Shown here piece by piece: positions 1 to 9,156 of a stretch of 11,158 nt of DNA. The notes beneath the pieces are model-generated. The model was given only the letters and a program-made list of their open reading frames with translations, made no database searches and was not told the DNA's origin. Each line of letters opens with the position of its first letter. Position 1 is the stretch's first letter. A program made the translations under genes and the position numbers. The stretch is from Euperipatoides rowelli (Eukaryota > Onychophora > Udeonychophora > Euonychophora > Peripatopsidae): NCBI GenBank assembly GCA_003024985.2, contig PXIH01S0043088.1; one strand, written 5' to 3'.

Positions 1-923
1 ACTATGACAATTTTGTAGGGCTCCTACTCCTTATGGGATTTTAGCCTATATTGTATACATCTTAAAGGTCTATTATGCTAATTTACAAGGTTAAGATTAT
101 ATTGGTAATTCAAATAGAACACTATGACAATTTGGTGGGGCTCCTCTTCTTTATGGGATTTTAACATATATTTTATATCTTAAGTCTATGATGCTAATTT
201 ATAAGGTTAAGATTATATTGGTAATTTAAATAGGGCAATATGATAATTTGGTAGGCCCCTCCTGCTTATGGGATTTTAGCCTAGATTTTATATCTTAAAG
301 TTCTGTAATGCTAATTTACAAGGTTAAGATTATATTGGTAATTCAAATAGAACACTATGACATTTTGGTGGGGCACTCCTCCTTATGGGATTTTAGCCTA
401 GATTTTATATCTTAAGTCTATTATGCTAATTTAGACTTAAGATACAAATAGACCACTATGAAAATTTGGTGGCGTTCATCTTCCTTATGGGATTTTAGCC
501 TAGATTTTATATCATAAGTCTATGATGCTAATTTACAAGTTAAGTTTATATTGCTAATTCAAATATGGCAATATGATAATTTGGTGGGCCCAACCGCCTT
601 ATGTGATTTTATCCTATATTTTAAACCTAAAGAGCTATGGTGTTCATTTACAAGGTTAAAATTTATACTAGTAATTCAAAAAGGGCACTATGACAATATG
701 ATGGGCTCCACCCTTTTAAAAAATTATTAACTGAGGTTTATATACCCTAAAGTGCTATGATGTTCATTTTCAAGGTACAGCTTTAGAACTTAGTAAATGA
801 AAAAGGGCAATATGTTCATTTGATTTGCCCCAACCCTTTATTGGGTTTAACTTGGGATTTATATAGCCTATAGGGCTATGATGTTAACATTGTCACTATA
901 AAAAATTCTAATTATAAAAGGGC
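1..923. repeat. Satellite array, ~117-bp unit, about 8 copies
   Basis: Tandem units begin near 1, 121, 237, 354, 455, 570, 687 and 809, so unit lengths are 101 to 122 bp. Each unit opens with a variant of actatgacaatttggtgggg, then has cttatgggattttagcc about 30 bp in and atgctaatttacaaggtta further on. The copy at 354-454 lacks about 15 bp near its end. Copies at the left are very alike, while those from 570 onward drift, and the last scraps fade near 935. The array is in full phase at base 1, so it probably continues to the left. No open frame of useful length crosses it. This is non-coding satellite DNA of unknown family, seen directly in the sequence. Confidence 0.95.
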
Positions 924-970
924 AATTGGTCATTGAAGTCAATATAACTTTGTGTTACCCATTGCAATAA

Positions 971-973
971 TAA

Positions 974-1008
<35 letters not shown>

Positions 1009-1010
1009 AT
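971..1010. repeat. (AAAT)n microsatellite
   Basis: About ten perfect AAAT repeats lie some 40 bp beyond the last trace of the satellite array. They may mark the tail of an old insertion or simply be slippage in AT-rich DNA. Nothing else here decides between these. Confidence 0.95.
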
Positions 1011-2080
1011 ATAAACGTCATAGTACACCACACTTTTCAGAAATGGTATATTATGAATAGATGAATATCATACAATGACAAATTGCCCATGGAATATTCC
1101 TACCGTTATATTGTACATCTTTGCAGATAGCCTTATATAGAAGCTGAACTATTGGCATGCATTTTATAATTAATAATATTTTTAAAGAAATAAAGCAGAG
1201 CCTATAATTTTTATAAACTACATGTGTTCAAGTGTACTGTTGTTCTGTTATTTATATTTATGTTAATTTAAAGTACATTTATTAAACTTTTTGTCTATAA
1301 TGGAGGTTCAATTATGTTCATTACATAGCTATCTAATTATTTTATTTAGTCAAATTGTTTTTAAAAGTAAATTTGTGAAATCAAATAGATTTATTATATT
1401 GTTTTGTACTATTGAAGTTGAACTTAGGACTAATGCATGTCCGACTACTGGTATATAGGCCTATAATATGTTGGCAGATTTTCTGGTGGGTATTACCCAA
1501 ACTAACCTGACAGACATGTTTTTTAATCTATTTTCTTCCCCCAATAATTTTTTTAATAAATTAAATTTATTTATAATAACAACAACAAAACCACACAGCA
1601 TAAAATAAACACAACATAAAATCACAACAAAATATTAAATACAATTTTTTATGATGCAAGTAGTATTTAAAAGGAGAATGTATTTACAAATAGATTATTT
1701 AATACAATAAAAGTGAATCAGGTGAGACATTCACCAGAAATGGTTTTTAATATTTCCATACAAAATCAAAACTTTATTCTTTCTTTAGCTTGTCTAAAGA
1801 ATACAAGTTTCATGTTTAATGTATCTGAACAATTTTGCAATTCAGTCCAGTATTACTATTAGTCTTATTATTAGTCATCTTTTGTGTTTGTAGAAGGCTT
1901 TATTTCTATTGTATTCATAACATATTAATCACATTAATCTTAGAAACATAATTATATTTCTTTTACAGAAATTAAGGAGTCTGTCAAAGACACTTATTTA
2001 ACCTATATTGTGCTCATAGTCCTGGCAACTATAAAGTCACTATAGGACTAGACTGCTACTATTTTTTTTATAGATATATT
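1011..2080. other. Gene-less AT-rich stretch
   Basis: No open frame, RNA gene or transposon protein is recognisable on either strand. It contains a perfect 12-bp palindrome, tataggcctata, at 1454-1465. A pyrimidine tract ending in CAG at 1951-1968 looks like a plus-strand splice acceptor and is followed by a short open stretch to a stop near 2043, but nothing supports an exon there. It is best read as intergenic DNA or receptor 3' flank. Confidence 0.7.
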
Positions 2081-2093
2081 ACTGAACCTTATT

Positions 2094-2511
2094 CATTGGC
2101 CTTTTTATTGATCGTTGGTCATTGGCCTTTTTATTGAACCTTGTCATTGGCCCTTTTATTGATCCTTGCTCATTGAACTTTTTATTGAACCTTGTTCATT
2201 GGCCCTTTTGTTGAACCTTGTACATTGGCCTTTTTATTGAACTTTGTTCATTGGTATTTGTATTAAACCATATTTATTTATTGGCCTTTTTATTGAACAT
2301 TGTTCATTGCCTTGTTCATTCGTCTTTTTATTGAAACTTTCACATTGGCCATTTCATTAATCTTGTTCATTGGCCTTTTTAGTAAACCTTGTTCATTGGC
2401 CTTTTTATTAAGCCTTGTTTATTGGTATTTTTATTGAACCTTGTTCATTGGCCTTTTTATTGAACCTTTTTCATGAGCCTTTTAGTGAACCTTGTTCATT
2501 GACCTTTTTGA
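2094..2511. repeat. 26-bp minisatellite, about 16 imperfect copies
   Basis: The unit is about 26 bp and its core reads cattggcctttttattg, followed by a run close to aaccttgtt. Copies follow head to tail, with a few 25-27-bp and rearranged versions near 2240-2340. Degraded half-units flank the array at about 2083 and 2511. Most copies contain tttatt, which reads AATAAA on the minus strand. The array starts about 190 bp downstream of the stop codon of the minus-strand receptor, so it lies where that gene's 3'UTR or cleavage region should be. Repeat structure is seen directly; any role in RNA processing is inference. Confidence 0.93.
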
Positions 2512-2700
2512 ATTATTAATTACTTGAAAATTTGTCTTACCATTCTAGTTTTTAATGGTTGAAACATTTTTGACAGACAAATAGATTAGGAAAAAGCTAT
2601 TTGTATCCTTACAGGATTGATTGAATATAAAATATAAATGTCTATTGTTTAAATAATATTTTTTGCAGTTGTTTCAGCATAAAATTCATTATTGTATATT
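2512..2700 (-). other. Probable 3'UTR of the receptor gene
   Basis: This is the sequence between the receptor stop codon and the minisatellite. On the minus strand it has no canonical AATAAA. The variant ATTAAA occurs at 2556-2551. The first exact AATAAA downstream of the stop is at 2461-2456, inside the first minisatellite copy met by the transcript. The transcript end cannot be fixed from sequence alone. Confidence 0.45.
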
Positions 2701-3720
2701 TTATATACAATCAGAAACACCTTGAATCTCACTTTTGGAAATTTCAGATCGAAATGGTGTAAAGGGGTAGCATAGAATAAATTTATACGTCTGTCNGAAT
2801 TTGGTGCTTATAATGCCATAAACAAGAGCATTAGTAGACATTCCACACCAATAACAGAAATAACATATGAACATAAAATGATAAGGAATTGGATAATATT
2901 GATCAATTATTCTGAAGATTATTGTTGGCGAAAATGTCACAAGAAAAAGAATAAAGGTTATGGCTGTCATTTTGGCGAGTCTAAATTCTTTTTCTTTCAT
3001 CCGTTGTTTTACATTTTTGAAAGTTTTCTGATGCTTTTGAACACCTTCTCTAACAATTGTTTTTATTTGAATTCGGACGTTACGTACATATAGATAAATC
3101 TTAAAATAACAATAAATGTTAATAAACAGAGGTATTACAAATCCTACAAGCCAAACAGTTGTAAGTTTTGCTGGCTTAGATGTATGATAATGAAAATAAC
3201 ATCGGCCAGACCATAAACACTTTTCATAGGTTATGTTACCTGGAACAAGATAGTAAGGAATGACGATTAACAAAGGAAATAACCAGCATACTGGAATAGC
3301 AATTGCAATGAAGACTGTATTAAATCTTTGCTGTTTGTTGTGAATAACAATCAAGTATCTGATTAAAGCAATACATGTGGATATAATCACAGAAGTGGAT
3401 GCCATTAACATTCCCAAAAAAGCGTAAACTTTACATGTAGTTAAAGTGTTTTTACTTGGAAAATATAGATAATCGTTGATATAAAGTGGGATTTCAAATA
3501 AACTTGTAAAAAGATTGCATATGGATAAATTTAAAATTAATGTGGTAGTAGAATTTCTCAAACCTGGAGAAACTATTATTGCAGCTAAAACTAAAAGGTT
3601 AGTCAATGTGCCACAAATAGATGCAATTATTGCCAGAATACTTGTAACTGCTGGTCCATTTTCAAAACCAAAATATGAAGAATTAATATCATTACAATAA
3701 GTTGTGTTACTTGAGTTCAT
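2701..3720 (-). CDS. Rhodopsin-class (class A) GPCR, Tre1/moody-GPR84-melatonin-receptor-like, 339 aa
   Basis: This encodes a plasma-membrane seven-helix receptor; the ligand is unknown. Helices lie at about residues 24-50, 58-81, 95-127, 135-160, 186-212, 248-272 and 280-304. Class A landmarks are N41 (1.50), C96 (3.25) facing C168 or C174 in loop 2, W146, P197 and P265. The short N-terminus carries three glycosylation sequons (N2, N5, N13). Helix 3 ends IRY (120-122) instead of DRY, residue 2.50 is N69 instead of Asp, and helix 7 has NALVY (297-301) instead of NPxxY. NAxxY and a non-Asp RY triplet recall melatonin and Tre1/moody/GPR84-type receptors, but subfamily is uncertain. The start at 3720 was chosen because a splice acceptor ends at 3737, so the nine codons before it in the open frame are mostly intron or leader. 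All seven helices are in one exon. Codon 309 holds an N (2796). Length is normal for the class. Confidence 0.88.
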   Translation of the reverse strand: MNSSNTTYCNDINSSYFGFENGPAVTSILAIIASICGTLTNLLVLAAIIVSPGLRNSTTTLILNLSICNLFTSLFEIPLYINDYLYFPSKNTLTTCKVYAFLGMLMASTSVIISTCIALIRYLIVIHNKQQRFNTVFIAIAIPVCWLFPLLIVIPYYLVPGNITYEKCLWSGRCYFHYHTSKPAKLTTVWLVGFVIPLFINIYCYFKIYLYVRNVRIQIKTIVREGVQKHQKTFKNVKQRMKEKEFRLAKMTAITFILFLVTFSPTIIFRIIDQYYPIPYHFMFICYFCYWCGMSTNALVYGIISTKFXQTYKFILCYPFTPFRSEISKSEIQGVSDCI

Positions 3721-3736
3721 CCTTCTAGCAAAGAAT

Positions 3737-3755
3737 CTGCAAAACAAAAAAACAT
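3737..3755 (-). promoter_or_regulatory. 3' splice site upstream of the receptor start
   Basis: On the minus strand a T-rich tract leads into TTTTGCAG, whose G is base 3737. The exon then begins at 3736, leaving 16 nt before the ATG at 3720. This fits either a cis intron with a non-coding leader exon further right, or a trans-spliced leader in animals that use one. No matching donor could be assigned. Confidence 0.65.
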
Positions 3756-3945
3756 ATCAAATTAGAATAATCACAAAATTTTTTACCAAATAATAATTCC
3801 TGCCACATTAGTAATAAACAACAGTGAATTATCAATAAAATATTGATTATGAAATTTAGAAAGACAAAAATAAATAAGCAATAAAAAAACATTTACTAGT
3901 TTTACAGCAAATAAAATAAATTATTGCAGAAATTTGAATTCATAT

Positions 3946-4173
3946 GATTATTATGATTATTATGATGTTAATGATTATTAACATGATGATTATCATATAA
4001 TGATGATGATTGTTATCAAATGATTATGATTATCATAATAATGATTATGTTGATCATGATCATGAACATGATCATGATCCTGATCCTGATAAACATGGTG
4101 TTGATCATGATGATGAATCCAGTCATGATTTATGTTGATCATGTGATCATTCTGATGATGATTCTGATGGTGA
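3946..4173. repeat. Degenerate ATG/ATT simple repeat
   Basis: About 230 bp are built from gattat, gatgat and gatcatg words, shifting from ATT-rich at the left to GATC-rich in the middle and GATGAT at the right. The tract has many overlapping inverted words. It lies 5' of the receptor acceptor site, so it is probably within that gene's leader intron or upstream flank. No protein is suggested. Confidence 0.9.
4052..4079. repeat. Perfect inverted repeat, 13-bp arms, 2-bp spacer
   Basis: The left arm gatcatgatcatg at 4052-4064 is the exact reverse complement of catgatcatgatc at 4067-4079, separated by aa. It could extrude as a cruciform or fold as an RNA hairpin. It most likely arose from the surrounding simple repeat, whose words are themselves palindromic. 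Confidence 0.9.
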
Positions 4174-5300
4174 TGATTTAGAATTAAAATAAATTATTAC
4201 ACTCTTAACTTAATAAAACATTTTCAGTGATGGTATAATGTAGACTTCAAGAAAGTTTTGGCATAACTAGTTAATACCTAATTGGGGAAATGCAGATTAA
4301 AATGAAACTATAAAAATTTCAGTTGTTGAGATTATTTCCTAGAAGCTGAGTTCCTAGAAGCTGAGTTTCTGAAAGCAAATGCGTTTCATGTTTCATAGCT
4401 TTAGTGAATTATAAATTTTATAAATTAACCTAAAAATAAGTTCCATTATTTTAATTGGACAAGAAATGCTTAGTCCCAATCTTATCCCCTTCTAGGCATG
4501 TTATTGCTATTATGATGTGTTGATAGATTTTTAATTTTTTGTTTAGAAATTAAGTTATTGACAGTCATGGGATTCCATGATTAATCAAGACATTTCTATA
4601 GACCATGGTATTTTATTGGTTTCCATGGGGTTTTATAAACCAAGCTAGACATGAAATATACTCTCCTCATTCATTGTTTGATTATTTTTATGGGAAGATA
4701 AATAAACCATGGTTTACCATGGATTCACTTTAAGCCCAGAGATAACCCTGGGAACATCATGACTAATTACATGGGTGATGGAAAATAATATGAGTTGGCA
4801 ACATCATTGTGAGATATCTATATTTTAAAAGTATATAGATTAGCAATGAATCAACCACATGTAGTAGCCTATTCAATAATCTTCAATAAAGGATTAATAT
4901 GTTTCTCAGTTGACATGGTTCAAAGGGTTCTACTTATCACAAGACATGCTGACTTAAATATATTCTACAATTTTGCTATGTTATCTAAAGTTTTTAAATT
5001 CTCTATAGTGAAAAACATTTTTTGAAATGTCAGTAATTGGCTATTAGCCAGAGCTCAATTCTGCTAGAGGAACCTTTCTTTTCAGTTATCATTATAAAAT
5101 TCATAACGTTTTTGGTATAGCTTACAGAACTAATTTTTGAATTGTAAATAATATTGTTATTCTTAACTAGCTTTTTTTTTTTAGTTTAAGCAAAACATAT
5201 TGTATGGAACAATAACTGGACTTTAATAATTTTAAATTCTATAGTTTTAAATTAGCATTAATTGTATTTTTTTTTAAATAAAATAATAAAACTTCATAGT
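4174..5300. other. Gene-less stretch between receptor 5' flank and LINE
   Basis: No coding frame or RNA gene is recognised. It holds four CCATGG sites between 4603 and 4722, the third inside a perfect 14-bp palindrome at 4703-4716. T-runs occur at 5172-5182 and 5267-5275, and either could be the poly(A) end of an old minus-strand insertion. A receptor promoter and leader exon might lie here but cannot be pinpointed. Confidence 0.6.
4336..4365. repeat. 15-bp direct tandem duplication
   Basis: The word ttcctagaagctgag occurs twice head to tail and is followed by a partial third copy (tttctgaaag). It is a short local duplication with no visible function. Confidence 0.9.
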
Positions 5301-5313
5301 GCACTTGGGCATG

Positions 5314-5347
5314 TAGCCTAATGGTGACTACTTTGGTGTTTGAATGC
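5314..5347 (+). promoter_or_regulatory. Possible A-box/B-box-like words at the LINE head
   Basis: TAGCCTAATGG at 5314-5324 is close to the pol III A-box consensus, and TGTTTGAATGC at 5337-5347 is a weaker B-box match. The gap of 12 bp is shorter than in a normal tRNA or SINE head. A tRNA-derived piece at the element's 5' end is possible but chance similarity is equally likely. Confidence 0.2.
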
Positions 5348-5670
5348 GCCATCGTCATCGTGCCTTTTGTGATTTATAGGAAATTTTTGCATTTGTGTGC
5401 GTTTATTTCTTTATGTTGTCATTAAAGTGATTAACTGTGAACAATTTGTGAGGTGAGAATTGAAGGTATGCCGATATTTGTTTTGTCAATACTTAAAAAG
5501 TTATGGTGTACTGCAAACAGAAAGTTAGCAATTGCAGTCCTACACTTGTGAATATGAACATTAAAAAACAAAATATAAGAGCTGTCAATTTGAATAAAGC
5601 ATATTCTGTTTTATTAGCAGTGATGGGCATTGGATGAAGAAGTAGCCTTATTGTTGGCATTAATTAATTG

Positions 5671-6555
5671 GAAGGAAGGATTGTTAAAATAAGTGAATTG
5701 GAGTTATTGGAAATGATTACCTCATGTGGAATAGCGAATGACATCGTGGGATTTGTCTTTTTGCAGAAGCTGGTAATTTTTTTTAAATTTTCATTGGTGC
5801 TGAAGGAATAATTGTAAGCCTTTGTTAGTAGGTGATTAGTTTTGAAATAATTTCATCTCAAGATAAGCAGTGTGTTGAAAACTCTGTGACATCATTAATC
5901 AAGATTACAGACAAGACGATGGCAGCAGCAAAAAATTTTATTGATAAAGAAATTGTAAGACTTGGTCAAATTATTTTATGTAGTTATACAAGTAGGAATG
6001 TTGTGAAGAATAAAAGATTGACATTTTACGATTTATATTGAAATTTGTTTAGGTGGCAAAATTGCTAAAGAAGATATTCCTTATTTTTTTGAAAATGGAA
6101 ATAATATAGCTTGGGTGCATGTGAAACAGAGGAGCCCTATTTGTTACTATTGCAGGACGGTAGGACACAAAGTTACACAGTGTTCAAATATTTGGTGTGC
6201 TGATTGTAAAATCAAGATTATGATGGATCATCAAAATTGTGTGTGGGGATAATTTTAAATTGGATGACTTAAATCAAAATGGCATGGATGGCAATGTGAT
6301 GGGATATGTGAGGAAGTTGGTAAAGATTTGTTCTTATCTTCGAATGTTAAACTATTTACTAACTCTGATACATTGAATGAGCAAAAGAGTGTGAGCACTT
6401 TTGGTGGTGCTGGTGGAGTCAGTGAAATACATATTGATATTATTAGTGATTCACATCAAAAGGATATATCTTCAATTGTTGATGGTAAGGTGACTCTAGG
6501 GAAACATCTGAAGTTGGAATGCGAATTTTTATGGTATTTAAGTGGACATTGGTAG
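5671..6555 (+). pseudogene. LINE A ORF1 remnant (gag-like, CCHC zinc knuckle)
   Basis: ORF1 proteins of Tx1-like LINEs bind the element's RNA. Here a short open piece at about 5671-5802 is followed by a frame at 5832-6041 that resembles the region before the knuckles. Reading then shifts to another frame near 6025, and the next segment ends in CYYCRTVGHKVTQC (6142-6183), a perfect C-x2-C-x4-H-x4-C knuckle. A second, looser C-x2-C...H-x2-C follows at 6196-6240. A stop at 6250 cuts the frame, but the same phase reopens to a TAG at 6553-6555. At least one frameshift and several stops make it non-functional. The start codon cannot be set with confidence. Confidence 0.75.
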
Positions 6556-6557
6556 TG

Positions 6558-7190
6558 ATGAAAATGAAAATAATTAGTGTAAATATTCAGGGCCTTAATG
6601 CNGCAGGGAAAAGGAATATGATTGTTAGCTACATCAGGGTGAATGACCTTGTGATACTGTGCCTTCAGGAGTCTAAGTTGAAAATCAATGATAAAGCAAA
6701 CTAGAGCAAAATTAATGAGTATTTTGTATTTGAAGGTAAGTCACTAAACCCCTCAAAAGGGGTTTTGACGTGTGTGAAGAAAAACTATGGTTTCTTTACC
6801 TACTTTGGTGTCTGTTAATCAGAGGTATATTATTGTGCAATGTTTTATCAAAAATTAGAAATGGTTTATTATAAACTATTATACCCTAAATTTATGAAGG
6901 AGAATAATGTAGTAATAGAGAAAATGTTAGCATAGATAAGGGCGATTGATCCGAAACATGAGTTTTGTGGGGATTTTAATACAGATGATGTAGGCAAGTT
7001 AAAAGTATTTCAATATTTCATGGTAGCGAATAATGTGATTGACACAGTGGTTTGCCTACTCACATAATGAAGTCTTGAGCTAAGAGGATATACTATATTT
7101 TTGTTTCAAAATTAGACACTTTTTTTGTTTAATATGTCTATTAAGCCTACAGCAATGTCTGACTATAATATTTTGAATGTAATATTGAAG
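6558..7190 (+). pseudogene. APE-type endonuclease domain of LINE A
   Basis: Visible landmarks are the Asn of SVNIQGLN, the Glu of LQES, GDFNT at 6972-6986, an AKRIYYIFVS line near 7082-7111 matching the usual SRIDYIxVS, and SDY at 7158-7166 where active copies have SDH. Substitution of the catalytic His and of the Asp in RIDY, plus frame changes near 6790, 7040 and 7110, indicate loss of nuclease function. Confidence 0.75.
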
Positions 7191-7721
7191 TCAGGGAGGG
7201 TGGGGGTTGCTTTATTAAATAAGTTTGGTGCTAGGCACATCATAATGAATCTTGAGTTGTCATGTACATTGATTAGTAATATTTATGTGTGATCTTTTGA
7301 TATAATGTCTAAAAGTGATTTTTCACTGTATGATTGATATGTGTTAAAAAAAGTTATATATTCGGAATTTAAAAATTTTAAATTTTCAGTTTTTTAATGA
7401 TATCAAATCTAATATCGAAGGGTTTATTGGATGTGAAAAAATCAAATGAAAGTTACTTATTATAGGAATATTATTGACAATAATAAGATGATCACTAAAA
7501 ATATATCTGATAGATGTTTTCAAAAGAAAAAGACAGAGATATCCGGATAAGATGTCTATTGATGGTGTTCTGTTTTGTCGGGACAAATCAATGAAGTTGT
7601 TAATGACTAGCCTATATGCGGGATGGTATGGACATAAATGATAATTATGTTGACAATTTCAAGAGATTTTAATTTGAAATTGAGAATTCTGCAGTAGGAA
7701 TTTTTTTTTTTCAAATTCACC

Positions 7722-8760
7722 TTGGGGGTGAATGGTATGTCTGTTAAAATGTTTAGAACTTTTTCAAATTTATTATTGCCAAAAATCTTGATTATTTTTA
7801 ATTTGATGATTTCAAGGTCGTTGATTGGGAGATTTATAAACAGCTCATATTCCTCTTTGATCCCAAAGCAGTCTGCGATTAAGGTGAAAGATGAGATAGT
7901 TTTGATTGATAGATTGCAGCCAATTACAATTGAGAATCTTGACCAGAAAATTCTGGCCTTTCTTTTAAATGAGAAACTTGCTGAAGCTTTAAAGCCACAC
8001 CTTAGTGATTTTATTTTCTCAAGGATAGGGTACTCGATTCATACCATGATCTCTATTTTTATTGAAACTATTGCAATGGTTAACAAATTTAAATATAGTG
8101 AAGCAGCAATAATTGTTTTAGACTTTCAAAAGACATTTTCAAATGTTGATCTGATTTATTTATGTGATGCCTTGATTCAGAATTTAGGAAAGAATAACCT
8201 CTCATGTGGGATAATTAACTATTTGGTGACTAAATCAAGTGACTTTAAAATGTCGTACTTAGATGACATCTACATCGTTTTATTTTGTCTTGATGATGAA
8301 GACATTGAAACTGTTATTTCCTTGATTTTGAGGTTTGCAGACTTATCTGAGGCGGTGATAAGTTTTGAGAAATCAATGGCATTTAGAGTTTTAAGTAAAG
8401 CAGTTATACCAGGTTTTAGTCAGGAGTTAACAGATAATTTTCTGGGAATCTCTTTCCCGTTTGTGAGTGAGGTTCACAAAGTTAAGTTTCAGAATTTAAT
8501 ACTAGAGAAACTTAGAACTGCATCTTTGGCTATGAAATTTAAGTTGCTTTCAATTTTGTTTAAAGCAAGTATTACAAACTCCTATATAATTCCAATTTTG
8601 AATTATTATATCCTACACTTTAGATTGACAAAAAGTTTTATGAATGTGATTTATAGATTACTGACAAGTGATTTGGAGTGGAAGAAAACATTTTGTTGGA
8701 AGGGCAGTTTTGTTTTTGTCTAGAGTTCTAAGTGGTCTTGGGTTAAGGGATTTTCAGATC
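7722..8760 (+). pseudogene. Reverse transcriptase domain of LINE A, internally deleted
   Basis: Numbering from the open frame at 7722: GVNG (2-5) replaces the usual PGxDG, LIPK is at 46-49, the ITIENLDQKIL line at 68-78, motif A LDFQKTF at 133-139 with its first Asp kept, motif C YLDD at 179-182, and thumb words FEKS (215-218) and LGISF (241-245). Only 45 residues separate motifs A and C, and no QGxPLS motif B is present. Relatives usually have far more, so an in-frame piece of the palm has been lost near 8225-8250. Confidence 0.75.
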
Positions 8761-9156
8761 CTGAAAGAATCTGTTTCTTTCAAGTTGTATGGAAAATTGC
8801 TAACTTTTTTGATAGAGGTCTTTGGACAGCAGGTGCTCCCAACTGATTGGCCACCTCCAGCTATTCCATTTTATGCAGCACATATAATGAGTCTTTTGAA
8901 GACATACCTAGAGATTTTTGACGATTTGGACTTGTGGAAGTTAGTAAAGTCGTCTGCAAAGATGTTAACAAAGATGATATATGAGACTTAAACGAACAAC
9001 ATTGCAGCTAAAAATTGTAATAATTTTAGTAGGAATTTATCAGTGCAGAAGTCTTCACCTGGGTTGATGAATTTTTTTGTTCAAATTATTGAACACTGTT
9101 TACCATTTATAAAAGTCCTATTTGAATGATTTGGATTTAGGATAAAATTCAGTTGT

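Noticed and set aside
1951-2043. Plus-strand terminal exon after an acceptor-like tract
   Set aside because: The open stretch is only about 25 codons, shows no family, and AT-rich DNA often yields such tracts ending in CAG.
2094-2511. CRISPR-like array
   Set aside because: The 26-bp units follow head to tail with no unique spacers, and the DNA is plainly animal. It is a minisatellite.
2878-3093. Plus-strand open frame, 71 codons
   Set aside because: It lies wholly antisense to the receptor and has no recognisable motif.
3515-3700. Plus-strand open frame, 61 codons
   Set aside because: Antisense shadow of the receptor N-terminal half.
5305-5370. True tRNA gene
   Set aside because: No cloverleaf with acceptor and anticodon stems can be drawn and the two box-like words are too close together.
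7386-7586. Minus-strand open frame, 66 codons
   Set aside because: Opposite to the decayed middle of LINE A ORF2; no family resemblance.
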